This document shows positions 50,469 to 58,954 of a DNA stretch of 64,000 nt, piece by piece. The DNA comes from Dawidia soli. Its GTDB lineage: Bacteria; Bacteroidota; Bacteroidia; Cytophagales; Cyclobacteriaceae. Location: assembly GCF_018598185.1 (NCBI RefSeq), contig NZ_JAHESC010000031.1, positions 1 to 64,000 of the forward strand, in the 5' to 3' direction. The translations under genes and the position numbers were made by a program. The notes under the pieces were generated by a model that was not told the DNA's origin, did not search any database, and was given only the letters and a program-made list of their open reading frames with translations. Each line of letters begins with the position of its first letter. Within the stretch, counting starts at the first letter, position 1.

Positions 50469-51653
50469 ATGATCCGGAATGTGCGCTACTATATCTTTTT
50501 GAAAGATGTGCTGATGCTGGCGGTCACCACGTTTGGCGGCCCGCAAGCGCACCTGGCGCATTTTCAAAAGATCCTCGTCGACAAGCGCAAGTATCTGTCG
50601 GAAGAAGACCTGCTCGAGATCAACTCCCTCTGCCAGATCCTGCCCGGCCCAACCTCTACGCAGACGCTGACGGCGATCGGTTTTAAGATCGGCGGTCCCA
50701 ATCTTGCCTACCTCACACTCATTCTTTGGATATTGCCCGGGGTCACGTTCATGACGCTGGCCGCGATGATGATGTCGAGCATCGAGCAGAAGAACTGGTC
50801 GACCGAGTTTACACGCTTTATACAGCCCATGGCCGTGGGTTTTGTAAGCTACGGTGCCTATATGATCAGCGTCAAGACCATTCATACAAAAACAGGCATG
50901 GCATTGATGATCCTGGCGGCCGTGCTTTCATACTTTATACAGACGCCTTTTATCTTTCCCGTCGTGCTGCTTTGCTCCGGTCTGTTAACGGCCTTAAAGT
51001 ATAAAGCACAACCCAAAGAAGAAAAGACCAGGATCGTTATACCGTGGGCTAACTTTTTACTCTGGGCCGGCGTATTGATCGTAGCGGCCGTCCTGGGGGG
51101 GATCACAAAGGCGCTGCCCGTGCGGTTATTCGAGAATTTCTATCGCAACGGCAGCCTGATCTTCGGCGGGGGCCAGGTGCTGACGCCACTGCTGTATACC
51201 GAGTTTGTGCAATATGCGCCCAAACAATACCTCTCCTCGGAAGAGTTCCTTTCTGGCTATGCCGTAGCGCAATCTTTACCCGGACCGGTATTTTCGTTCA
51301 GCTCCTATATCGGTGCACTTTCCATGCGCGAGTATGGCAAGGCGGGCGAGCTGCTCGGCGGTTTTGTCTCCGCGCTGGGCATCTTCCTGCCGGGCACGTT
51401 CCTGATCTTTTTTGTAATACGTTTCTGGGAAAGTTTAAAGAAATACCGCGCCGTGCGCGCGTCGCTGGAAGGCATTACCGCCGCCAGTGCCGGCCTGGTT
51501 ATCGCTTCCGCGGTCATTTTGTTTCAACCGCTTGAAAACACGGTCATGAATTTCGCCGTCACCATCATCACGTTCGCCTTGCTGGCGTTTACGCGGCTGC
51601 CGTCACCACTGATCATCTTAGGGGGATTGCTCCTCGGTTTCGTATTGCGATAA
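50469..51653 (+). CDS. chrA: Chromate transporter (CHR family, two-domain)
   Basis: 394 residues with two homologous CHR halves: the first has TFGGPQAHLAHFQKILVDKRKYLSEEDLLEI and LCQILPGPTSTQTLTAIG; the second has FGGGQVLTPLLYTEFV, LSSEEFLSGYAVAQSLPGPVFSF. These are the GGP/GGG and PGP motifs that mark chromate/sulfate-type exporters. Full-length ChrA proteins export chromate; other members handle unknown anions. It is in the same transcript as the 2-oxoglutarate oxygenase, 10 bp away, with no ChrB-like regulator. Confidence 0.92.
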   Translation: MIRNVRYYIFLKDVLMLAVTTFGGPQAHLAHFQKILVDKRKYLSEEDLLEINSLCQILPGPTSTQTLTAIGFKIGGPNLAYLTLILWILPGVTFMTLAAMMMSSIEQKNWSTEFTRFIQPMAVGFVSYGAYMISVKTIHTKTGMALMILAAVLSYFIQTPFIFPVVLLCSGLLTALKYKAQPKEEKTRIVIPWANFLLWAGVLIVAAVLGGITKALPVRLFENFYRNGSLIFGGGQVLTPLLYTEFVQYAPKQYLSSEEFLSGYAVAQSLPGPVFSFSSYIGALSMREYGKAGELLGGFVSALGIFLPGTFLIFFVIRFWESLKKYRAVRASLEGITAASAGLVIASAVILFQPLENTVMNFAVTIITFALLAFTRLPSPLIILGGLLLGFVLR

Positions 51654-51666
51654 CGTTCCGTAACAT

Positions 51667-51921
51667 TCAGAACATATCACACGGCAGCATGATCTGGTCC
51701 GAATAGAACTTCATGCGTGTGTGGTTCATGTCGAGGGGAATAATTTTCTCAATAATGGTGTTCTTGTGCCTAACGAAAACCTCCACATAGAAATTGCCCA
51801 GGAGGTACAGATTAATCTTATATGAATAATAGCGGATGGCCATAATGAATGTACCATGCTCATACAAAAGATCGATCTTATCCTCCAGCGTCAGTTTCTT
51901 ATATTCAGGCCACACAATCAT
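51667..51921 (-). CDS. Small protein of unknown function
   Basis: 84 residues from ATG 51921 (MIVWPEYKKLTLEDKIDLLYEHGTF); six more residues are possible from 51939. No export signal or membrane helix; a helix-then-sheet pattern (IRYYSYKINLYLLGNFYVEVFVRHKNTIIEKI) with many aromatic residues. No family recognised with certainty. It lies 44 bp downstream of the dienelactone hydrolase on the same strand and converges on the chromate transporter with 13 bp between. Confidence 0.65.
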   Translation of the reverse strand: MIVWPEYKKLTLEDKIDLLYEHGTFIMAIRYYSYKINLYLLGNFYVEVFVRHKNTIIEKIIPLDMNHTRMKFYSDQIMLPCDMF

Positions 51922-51965
51922 GGCTTGAACATAAACCAAAAAAAGCCGGAAGGCAACATTGTTTG

Positions 51966-52823
51966 TTAGCGAAGTTTTTCGTTAAAGAAGTCGACCGTGC
52001 GTTTCCACGCGAGCTTCGCTGCGTCGGCATTATAGCGCGTCGGCGCGGTATCATTGTGAAAGGCGTGCTGCGCGCCCGGATACATATATACCTGATATGT
52101 TTTACCGGCTTTCTTCAGCGCCTCTTCATACGCTGCTATACCGGCATTGACGCGCTCATCCATTTCCGCATAATGCAATTGCAGTGCCGCGTGGATCTTC
52201 GGTACATCGGCCGCGTCGGGTTGCCGGCCGTAGAACGCGACAGCCGCCAATACGTTCGGCACCTGTATCGCCAGGTTGTTTGCCATGGCGCCACCCCAAC
52301 AAAAACCTACGCAACCAAATTTACCATTGCTGTCGGCTTGTGTGCCCAGGTAATCAAACGCGCTGGCGAACGATGCAATCGTCTTCGGCATATCGAGCTG
52401 CTGAAACATATCGCGTGCCTTGTCGGCATCTGTCGGTGTCCCTCCTACGGGCGAAAGTGCATCGGGTGCCAACGCGACAAATCCTTCCAGCGCGGCCCGG
52501 CGTGTTACATCTTCAATGTGCGGATTCAACCCGCGGTTCTCGTGAATGACCACGACGCTGCCATAGCGCCCTTGCTTTTTCGGTCGCGCGATATAGGCAC
52601 GCATCGGTCCTGCTTCTGAAGGATACGAGATATAGCTGGTCGTCAGACGGTCATCCTGTGCGGGGGTGGTAGCCGCCTGTGCATAGTTTATTTCCAACAG
52701 GGGTAGTACGGAGAGCGCGGCGGCGGTGCTGCCGGTGAGTGTCGCCAGCCGGCGCATAAATTCTTCGCGTGACAGCGGCTTGTGGGTATACTCGTCGAAG
52801 AGGTTGATGATGCGTTGGTCCAT
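51966..52823 (-). CDS. Dienelactone hydrolase family protein (YghX-like) with export signal
   Basis: 285 residues from ATG 52823. Residues 19-50 look like a twin-arginine-type signal or anchor (SREEFMRRLATLTGSTAAALSVLPLL). The alpha/beta hydrolase body has HENRGLN (94-100, Glu95), the nucleophile Cys175 in GFCWGGAM, an acid in AEMDERVN (near 221) and His in GAQHAFHND (near 255): the Cys-Asp-His triad of dienelactone hydrolases. The real substrate of such exported homologues is unknown. It ends 26 bp before the N-terminus side of a small unknown gene and starts 118 bp from tRNA-His. Confidence 0.9.
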   Translation of the reverse strand: MDQRIINLFDEYTHKPLSREEFMRRLATLTGSTAAALSVLPLLEINYAQAATTPAQDDRLTTSYISYPSEAGPMRAYIARPKKQGRYGSVVVIHENRGLNPHIEDVTRRAALEGFVALAPDALSPVGGTPTDADKARDMFQQLDMPKTIASFASAFDYLGTQADSNGKFGCVGFCWGGAMANNLAIQVPNVLAAVAFYGRQPDAADVPKIHAALQLHYAEMDERVNAGIAAYEEALKKAGKTYQVYMYPGAQHAFHNDTAPTRYNADAAKLAWKRTVDFFNEKLR

Positions 52824-52903
52824 AAGCAAGGGGGATTGTTATAGACACGAGATACAGCTTTCACCGGCTAAAAGCTATCGGAATTCCGCGAGTGGAGCGG
52901 TAG

Positions 52904-52932
52904 AAAAAAATAAACCCCTCGGGTGTGAGGGG
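52904..52932 (-). terminator. Terminator of tRNA-His
   Basis: CCCCTC (52915-52920) pairs with GAGGGG (52927-52932) around 6 nt. On the minus strand the stem is followed by a T-rich tract (complement of 52904-52914), 10 nt after the tRNA 3' end. Confidence 0.7.
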
Positions 52933-52941
52933 CTTTCTTAG

Positions 52942-53019
52942 TGGGGTGAAAGACGGGACTCGAACCCGCGACCCCCAGAATCACAATCTGGTGCTCTAAC
53001 CAACTGAGCTACATCCACC
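52942..53019 (-). tRNA. tRNA-His (GTG anticodon)
   Basis: The minus strand folds as a cloverleaf: acceptor strand starting GTGGATG with one T-T mismatch against CTTTCAC, D arm AGCTCAGTTGGTTAGAGC, anticodon stem CCAGA/TCTGG with loop TTGTGAT (anticodon GTG), and T arm containing GGGTTCGAGTCCC. An extra 5' G (53019, position -1) faces C73, the identity element of tRNA-His, and CCA is encoded (52944-52942). A terminator follows. Confidence 0.95.
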
Positions 53020-53069
53020 GTTTAAGGACTGCAAATGTAGCGAGGTTCGTGGAATTTGCAAAACCGATT

Positions 53070-54416
53070 TTAGCTCAATTTTCGATCAAAGAGCATCCTT
53101 TCGCCCATTTTTGCTTCGTTAAACTGGCCATCGGCATAGGCCAGGTGCCCGGAAACGAAGGTGTGGGTAACGGCTGCCTGGAAGGTGACGCCCTCCAGCG
53201 GCGACCAGCCACACTTCGAGCGGATGTTCTCCCGGCTAACGGTCCACGGTTTGTCGAGGTCCACCAGCGCCAGGTCGGCAAAATATCCTTCGCGAATAAA
53301 GCCTCGCTTTTCTATCTGAAAGAGTATGGCCGGGTTATGGCTCATTTTCTGCACTACCTTTTCCATCGTGATGCGCCCCTGGCGGCAAAACTCCAACATG
53401 GCCACCAGGCTGTGCTGTACCAGCGGTCCGCCCGAAGGCGCCTTGAAATAGGTGTTCTGTTTTTCCTCCCAGGTGTGCGGAGCGTGGTCCGTGGCGATCA
53501 CGTCGAGGCGGTCATCCAGCACGCCCTGGAATATTGCCTGCTGATCGTGTCTGGTCTTAACCGCCGGGTTCCACTTGATGCGTGTACCGAGAGTTTTATA
53601 ATCTGCCTCGTTAAACCACAGGTGATGAATGCATGCCTCGGCGGTGATCTTTTTTTGCTCCAGGGGTATGGTGTTGTCAAACAGCTCCAGCTCACGCGCC
53701 GTGGAGATGTGCAGGATGTGCAGGCGGGTGCCATGTTTTTTGGCCAGTGCTATGGCGGCCGACGACGATTTATAACAGGCTTCGGCGCTGCGGATCAGCG
53801 GGTGGCACTCGACCGGTACCTCCTCGCCGTACTGCGCCTTGTAGTCGGCCGTATTCTTCCGGATAGTCGCTTCGTCTTCGCAATGCGTAGCGATAATAGA
53901 GGGGTAGCGCGAGAAGAATCCCTCCAGGGTCGTCAGGTCATCGACCAGCAGGTTGCCCGTGGAAGAGCCCATAAAGATCTTCAGACCACACACCCGGCGG
54001 ATATCGGTCTTCATGACCTCGTCGAGGTTGTCGTTGGCTGCCCCCAGGAAGAAGGAGTAATTTGCCAGCGATGTACGTGCGGCAATCTGGTATTTATCTT
54101 CCAGCAGCGCCTGCGTGAACACCGGCGGGTTGGTGTTGGGCATTTCCATAAAGCTGGTAACACCGCCCGCTACGGCTGCACGCGACTCGGTAAAGATGGT
54201 CCCCTTGTGCGTCAGGCCCGGTTCGCGAAAGTGTACCTGGTCGTCGATGGCACCGGGTAGCAGGTAGCGGCCGTTGGCGTCGATGACCGTATCTGCCTGG
54301 ACCGATGACAGGTCTTTTCCGATGGTTTCGATGTGTTGCCCTTTAATCAGCACATCGCCCTGAAAGACCTTGCCTTCGTTGACTATATTTGCGTGCAGGA
54401 TCAGTGTAGTTTTCAT
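53070..54416 (-). CDS. pyrC: Dihydroorotase (class I type)
   Basis: 448 residues from ATG 54416 (MKTTLILHANIVNEGKVF); a much longer frame reaches 54752 but overlaps the helicase gene and is not protein-like. Dihydroorotase closes carbamoyl-aspartate to dihydroorotate in pyrimidine synthesis. Signatures: PGAIDDQVHFREPGLTHKG (54-72), the Lys of GLKIFMGSSTGN, His in ATHCEDE and LHILHIST, Asp in ATDHAPHTWEEK. The usual HxH metal pair reads Gln60-Val-His62, so one zinc ligand is replaced; I recall similar sequences in related Bacteroidota. Start codon lies 22 bp from the start of the divergent helicase gene. Confidence 0.92.
   Translation of the reverse strand: MKTTLILHANIVNEGKVFQGDVLIKGQHIETIGKDLSSVQADTVIDANGRYLLPGAIDDQVHFREPGLTHKGTIFTESRAAVAGGVTSFMEMPNTNPPVFTQALLEDKYQIAARTSLANYSFFLGAANDNLDEVMKTDIRRVCGLKIFMGSSTGNLLVDDLTTLEGFFSRYPSIIATHCEDEATIRKNTADYKAQYGEEVPVECHPLIRSAEACYKSSSAAIALAKKHGTRLHILHISTARELELFDNTIPLEQKKITAEACIHHLWFNEADYKTLGTRIKWNPAVKTRHDQQAIFQGVLDDRLDVIATDHAPHTWEEKQNTYFKAPSGGPLVQHSLVAMLEFCRQGRITMEKVVQKMSHNPAILFQIEKRGFIREGYFADLALVDLDKPWTVSRENIRSKCGWSPLEGVTFQAAVTHTFVSGHLAYADGQFNEAKMGERMLFDRKLS
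54384..54391 (+). promoter_or_regulatory. Candidate -7 box for the DEAD-box gene, inside pyrC
   Basis: TATATTTG matches TAnnTTTG fully and would start transcription near 54397, giving a 42-nt leader that is antisense to the first codons of pyrC. The -33 region has no good TTG at normal spacing. Confidence 0.4.
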
Positions 54417-54421
54417 TGCCT

Positions 54422-54429
54422 CAAAATTA
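54422..54429 (-). promoter_or_regulatory. Candidate -7 box for pyrC, directly before its ATG
   Basis: The minus strand reads TAATTTTG, a full TAnnTTTG match, ending 5 nt before the pyrC ATG. Transcription would begin at or next to the start codon, so a leaderless mRNA is implied. No clear -33 TTG. Confidence 0.35.
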
Positions 54430-54438
54430 AAGTAAAAC

Positions 54439-55776
54439 GTGCCAGCCATTACATCTTTCGAAGAATTTAACCTCAATAAACAACTGCTGCAGGCCGTGGC
54501 CGACCTGGGCTTTGAGCAACCCACCGAGATCCAGCAGAAGAGCATTCCGCTGATCCTGGGTGGCCAGGAGGTGATCGGCATCGCCCAGACCGGCACGGGC
54601 AAAACCGCCGCGTACCTGCTGCCGATGTTGATGAAAATAAAATATGCACAAGGCACCGACCCCCGGGCCGTGATCCTGGCCCCTACGAAGGAACTAACGG
54701 TCCAGCTGGCGGAGCACGCCAGGCTGCTGGCAAAATATACGGACTTACGCATATTGCCTATCTATGGCGGTACCGGCCCCAAAACGCAGATCGAGAGTAT
54801 TCAACAGGGTGTGGATATCCTGGTGGCCACACCGGGGCGCTTCATGGAGCTTTACCTGCGCGGCGACCTGCCCGTGAAGCAGATCAAGACGTTGGTGCTC
54901 GACGAAGCCGACCGTATGATGGACATGGGCTTTATGCCGCAGTTGCGTAAGATCTTTGAAGTCATTTCGCACAAACGTCAGAACCTGCTCTTCTCCGCTA
55001 CATTTTCCGAGCGTGTGGAGCGGCTGTCGGCAGAGTTCCTCGAATTTCCGAACAAGATCGAGGTAACGCCGCAGGCAACGCCCGCGGTGCAGGTTGCCCA
55101 GGAGTTGTACCGCGTCGCCAACCAAAAGACCAAGATCAACTTCATCGAACACCTGTTGCTCCAGAAAGACGAATTTACACGTGTCATGATCTTTACGCGT
55201 TCAAAAGACAGCGCCAACGAGCTGTATCGGTTTATCGCCGACACGCACCTGGGACCGGCGCGCGTCATTCACTCCAACAAAGACCAGAACACCCGCATCA
55301 ACGCCATGAACGATTTTCGCGAAGGCAAGCTGCGCGTGTTGGTCTCTACCGACGTGACGGCGCGTGGCATAGACGTTGCAAACGTGTCGCACGTTATCAA
55401 CTTCGATGTGCCGGTATTGTATGAAGACTACGTACACCGCATCGGCCGCACAGGCCGGGCATTTCAGGAAGGCAAAGCCATTACGCTGGTGACCGAAGCC
55501 GAAGAGTACCACATCGAAAAGATCGAGGCGTTGATCCGCGCCAAGATCCCCGTGCTGGAGCTACCCGACGCGGTCAAGGTCGAGAAGACCTCCTTCCAGG
55601 AACGGCAGTCCATCGCCCGTGCCATAGACGACCAACGCAAGAAAGATGACCCGACCTTTAAAGGCGCTTTTCACGAAAAGAAAAATGCGCCCAAGCAAAA
55701 AGGAAAACCTGCTCCCGGCGGCAAGGGCAAAAACATTCCGCCCAAAAAGGGTGGGCATAAAAAAAGGACGCGCTAG
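54439..55776 (+). CDS. DEAD-box ATP-dependent RNA helicase
   Basis: 445 residues from GTG 54439 (MPAITSFEEFNL). Motifs in order: Q motif (FEQPTEIQQ), I (AQTGTGKT), Ia (APTKEL), GG, Ib (ATPGR), II (LDEADR), III (SAT), IV (VMIFTRS), V (TDVTARGIDV) and VI (HRIGRTGR). A basic, Lys/Gly/Pro-rich tail (about 405-445) is probably disordered and RNA binding. Such helicases act in ribosome assembly or RNA decay, often in cold growth. The stop codon lies inside a terminator hairpin shared with rho. The start, 22 bp from pyrC, is a GTG; no better ATG is near. Confidence 0.94.
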   Translation: MPAITSFEEFNLNKQLLQAVADLGFEQPTEIQQKSIPLILGGQEVIGIAQTGTGKTAAYLLPMLMKIKYAQGTDPRAVILAPTKELTVQLAEHARLLAKYTDLRILPIYGGTGPKTQIESIQQGVDILVATPGRFMELYLRGDLPVKQIKTLVLDEADRMMDMGFMPQLRKIFEVISHKRQNLLFSATFSERVERLSAEFLEFPNKIEVTPQATPAVQVAQELYRVANQKTKINFIEHLLLQKDEFTRVMIFTRSKDSANELYRFIADTHLGPARVIHSNKDQNTRINAMNDFREGKLRVLVSTDVTARGIDVANVSHVINFDVPVLYEDYVHRIGRTGRAFQEGKAITLVTEAEEYHIEKIEALIRAKIPVLELPDAVKVEKTSFQERQSIARAIDDQRKKDDPTFKGAFHEKKNAPKQKGKPAPGGKGKNIPPKKGGHKKRTR

Positions 55777-55786
55777 GCGTCCTTTT
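55762..55786. terminator. Bidirectional terminator overlapping a stop codon
   Basis: AAAAGGACGC (55762-55771) pairs exactly with 55777-55786 around a 5-nt loop that includes the TAG stop of the helicase gene. A run of A on the left and T on the right lets it serve both the helicase and the convergent rho gene. Confidence 0.85.
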
Positions 55787-55810
55787 CTATTTTCTCACGT
55801 GGGGAATTTA

Positions 55811-57394
55811 TTACCCGTTCATGGATAACAGGAATTCCTCGTTGTTGCGTGTTCCTTTCATTTTCTGCTGCAGGAATTCCATGGCTTCTACGGAATTCAT
55901 GTCGGCCATGAACTTGCGCAGGATCCATACACGTTGCAGCTCTTCTTCTTTCATCAGCAGGTCCTCGCGGCGTGTGCCCGAAGCCGGTACGTCCATCGCG
56001 GGGTAAACGCGGCGGTTGGACAGCTTGCGGTCGAGCTGGAGCTCCATGTTGCCGGTACCCTTAAATTCTTCGAAGATCACTTCGTCCATCTTCGAGCCTG
56101 TATCGATCAGGGCTGTGGCGATGATGGTGAGCGAGCCGCCGTTTTCAATTTTACGGGCAGCACCGAAGAAGCGCTTCGGCTTGTGCAGGGCGTTGGCATC
56201 CACACCCCCCGAGAGGATCTTGCCTGACGACGGTACCACGGTGTTGTAGGCACGGGCCAGACGCGTCAGCGAGTCGAGCAGGATCACGACGTCGTGTCCG
56301 CACTCTACCATGCGCTTTGCTTTTTCCAACACGATGCTGGAAACTTTCACATGGCGTTCGGCCTGTTCGTCAAAGGTAGACGCTACTACTTCGGCCTTTA
56401 CGCTGCGCGCCATGTCGGTAACTTCTTCGGGGCGCTCGTCGATGAGCAGCACGATGAGGTATACTTCCGGATGGTTCTCTGCAATGGCGTTGGCAATGTT
56501 TTTCAGCAGTACGGTTTTACCCGTCTTCGGCTGGGCCACGATCATGCCCCGCTGTCCTTTCCCGATCGGTGAGAACAAGTCGAGGATACGGGTAGACATG
56601 TTGTCGGGCGTGGTGCTGAGCTTCAGCTTCTGCTCGGGGAAGAGGGGCGTGAGGTATTCAAACGCTACGCGGTCGCGGATCTCTTCGGTGGTCTTTCCGT
56701 TGACGGATTCCACTTTCAGCAGGGCGAAGTATTTTTCGCCTTCTTTGGGCGGGCGGATAAAGCCTTTTACCGTATCGCCGGTTTTCAGACCAAACAATTT
56801 GATCTGCGACGGCGACACATAGATATCATCGGGGCTAGCCAGGTAGTTGTAATCGGACGAGCGCAGGAAACCATAGCCGTCTTGCATGATCTCCAACACG
56901 CCTTCGTTGCTGATGGCGCCGTCGAATTCGCGGATAGAGGCGCGCGGCTGATGTCTCTCTTCGCGGGTGAGGCGGTCGGGACGCGGCTCTTCGTTGATGA
57001 TAACATTTTCTATATCGGCTTCTGAAGCTTCATCAAAGGCGGTAGCAGGGCTATCAAAGTTGATGTTGATGTTCTCCAGTAATTCTTCAGAGTTGAATTC
57101 GCTATCGGCTTTGGGGGTAGGAGCCGTGGGAGGCGCTACGTTTTCGCGTCGACGGGGACGCATTTTGCGTTCGGTAGCGGCAGATGCGTCGGCAGACTCG
57201 GCCGCAGAAGCAGGGGCGGCTACAGGGGCTGATTTTTTGGCGGGAGTCTTGTCACCCGATACAGCCTGTTGATCGAGGATCTTGTAGATAAGGTCTTGCT
57301 TGGACAGTTTTTTGGCGTTTTTAACGCCCATATCCTCCGCAATTTCCTTTAATTCTGAAAGGAGCCTGACATTCAGGTCATCAATAGTGTACAT
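55811..57394 (-). CDS. rho: Transcription termination factor Rho
   Basis: 527 residues. Residues 1-45 form the Rho N-terminal helical domain ([32 protein letters not shown]). About 50-155 is a low-complexity acidic/Ala-rich insert common in Bacteroidota Rho. Then the RNA-binding cold-shock-like domain ([34 protein letters not shown]) and the ATPase with Walker A (AQPKTGKT), Walker B ([17 protein letters not shown]), the Q and R loops ([26 protein letters not shown]). It ends RNA synthesis at Rho sites as a hexamer. It is separated from serS by 276 bp. Confidence 0.97.
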   Translation of the reverse strand: MYTIDDLNVRLLSELKEIAEDMGVKNAKKLSKQDLIYKILDQQAVSGDKTPAKKSAPVAAPASAAESADASAATERKMRPRRRENVAPPTAPTPKADSEFNSEELLENININFDSPATAFDEASEADIENVIINEEPRPDRLTREERHQPRASIREFDGAISNEGVLEIMQDGYGFLRSSDYNYLASPDDIYVSPSQIKLFGLKTGDTVKGFIRPPKEGEKYFALLKVESVNGKTTEEIRDRVAFEYLTPLFPEQKLKLSTTPDNMSTRILDLFSPIGKGQRGMIVAQPKTGKTVLLKNIANAIAENHPEVYLIVLLIDERPEEVTDMARSVKAEVVASTFDEQAERHVKVSSIVLEKAKRMVECGHDVVILLDSLTRLARAYNTVVPSSGKILSGGVDANALHKPKRFFGAARKIENGGSLTIIATALIDTGSKMDEVIFEEFKGTGNMELQLDRKLSNRRVYPAMDVPASGTRREDLLMKEEELQRVWILRKFMADMNSVEAMEFLQQKMKGTRNNEEFLLSMNG

Positions 57395-57556
57395 GGGAAT
57401 GGGAAATGGATTGAATTTTTGTTAAAAATGATTGAATACGTTTTTCAGCACCATAGCTGAATGGTAACAGGGTAAACAGATGAAATACAGGACAAAAATT
57501 TGATAAAAAATTCCGGATTTATTCAGAGGGCTGGAGATAAAAGCCGAATGACCCTG

Positions 57557-57587
57557 CAAGTATAGCCGAAAATTGAAAATTATCAAA
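57557..57587 (-). promoter_or_regulatory. Candidate rho promoter with long leader
   Basis: On the minus strand, TTTG (57587-57584) is followed after 19 nt by TATACTTG (57564-57557), a 7/8 match to the Bacteroidota -7 box at ideal spacing. Start would fall near 57550, leaving an mRNA leader of about 155 nt before the rho ATG. Confidence 0.5.
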
Positions 57588-57639
57588 CGGTTAAAAATAT
57601 TTTCTTCACGTGAAAACCCTGCTGGAACATCAAAAAAAC

Positions 57640-57647
57640 TATTTTTG
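57640..57647 (+). promoter_or_regulatory. Candidate -7 box for serS
   Basis: TATTTTTG is a full match to TAnnTTTG, 23 nt before the serS ATG. Transcription would start near 57653. No convincing -33 TTG at the usual spacing. Confidence 0.4.
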
Positions 57648-57670
57648 AAGCCTCTAAAAAATCATACACA

Positions 57671-58945
57671 ATGTTACAGGTAGCAGCGATCCGTGAGCAA
57701 ACCCACACCATACTGGAAGGTTTACGGAAACGTAATTTCAAGGATGGGGAAACGTTGGTTCGCGAGGTACTCGAGAACGACCAGCGTCGTCGTGATACTC
57801 AAAAAGTGCTCGACGAGCTGAAAGCAAAGTCAAACGCCGACGCCAAGAAGATCGGCGAGCTGATGAAGTCGGGTCAGTCCGCGGAAGCTACCTCGCTGCG
57901 TGCCGCCGTGGCCGCCGACAAGGAGAACCTCAAAAGCCTGGAAACATCGCTCGAAGGCTTTGAGAAGAGACAGCTCGAACTGTTGTATAAAATCCCCAAT
58001 ATACCGCACGCCAATGTTCCCGCCGGTACTGGCGCCGACGACAACGTGACGGTATACCAGCATGGCACCGTGCCCACGCTGCCGGCTGACGCGCAGCCGC
58101 ATTGGGAGCTTATCAAGAAATACGACATCATCGACTTCGACCTCGGCACCAAGATCGCCGGCGCGGGTTTCCCGGTATATAAAGGCAAAGGCGCACGTCT
58201 GCAACGCGCATTGATCAATTTCTTCCTGGATGAAGCCGTAAGCCTGGGCTACCGCGAAATACAACCGCCCATTGTGGTGAACGAAGATTCTGGCTATGGC
58301 ACCGGCCAGCTGCCGGATAAAGAAGGCCAGATGTACTTTGTAAACGAAGATGGCCTGTATTTAATTCCCACCGCCGAGGTACCGATCACCAACCTATACC
58401 GCGACGTGATCCTCGGCGACAATGACCTGCCGGTGAAGAACGCAGGCTACACACCGTGTTTCCGCCGCGAGGCCGGTAGCTGGGGCGCGCACGTGCGCGG
58501 CCTGAACCGCCTGCACCAATTCGACAAAGTGGAGATCGTGCAGATCCGCAAGCCGGAAGAGTCGTACGAGGCGCTGGAAACCATGTGCGCGCACGTTCAA
58601 GGTCTGCTGGAGAAGCTGGAGCTGCCCTACCGCAAGTTGTTGCTTTGCGGCGGCGATATGGGCTTTGGCTCGGCCATGACCTATGACATGGAAGTATTCT
58701 CTGCGGCGCAACAGCGCTGGCTGGAAGTAAGCTCTGTCAGCAACTTCGAGACCTTCCAGGCAAACCGCCTGAAGCTTCGCTATAAAAGTAAGGAAGGCAA
58801 AACGCAGCTGCTGCACACCCTGAACGGAAGCGCCCTGGCGTTGCCGCGCATTGTCGCCGCGATCCTGGAAAACAACCAAACGCCCGAAGGCATTCGCATT
58901 CCCAAGGTGCTGGTGCCGTATACCGGTTTTGAACTAATTTCGTAA
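57671..58945 (+). CDS. serS: Serine-tRNA ligase
   Basis: 424 residues. N-terminal coiled-coil arm (about 25-110) for tRNA binding, then the class II catalytic core: motif 1 region (KGKGARLQRALINFFLDEAV), motif 2 (AGYTPCFRREAGSWGAHVRGLNRLHQFDKVE) and motif 3 (LNGSALALPRIVAAILENNQ). TAEVPITNLYRD is the serine-binding loop. It charges tRNA-Ser and supplies selenocysteine pathways where present. The nucleoid-protein gene follows 9 bp later, so both are likely in one transcript. Confidence 0.97.
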   Translation: MLQVAAIREQTHTILEGLRKRNFKDGETLVREVLENDQRRRDTQKVLDELKAKSNADAKKIGELMKSGQSAEATSLRAAVAADKENLKSLETSLEGFEKRQLELLYKIPNIPHANVPAGTGADDNVTVYQHGTVPTLPADAQPHWELIKKYDIIDFDLGTKIAGAGFPVYKGKGARLQRALINFFLDEAVSLGYREIQPPIVVNEDSGYGTGQLPDKEGQMYFVNEDGLYLIPTAEVPITNLYRDVILGDNDLPVKNAGYTPCFRREAGSWGAHVRGLNRLHQFDKVEIVQIRKPEESYEALETMCAHVQGLLEKLELPYRKLLLCGGDMGFGSAMTYDMEVFSAAQQRWLEVSSVSNFETFQANRLKLRYKSKEGKTQLLHTLNGSALALPRIVAAILENNQTPEGIRIPKVLVPYTGFELIS

Positions 58946-58954
58946 GCCGAAGGC

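Noticed and set aside
54417-54752. Longer N-terminus for dihydroorotase
   Set aside because: It is antisense to the helicase Q and Walker A motifs; MKTTLILHAN is a normal PyrC start.
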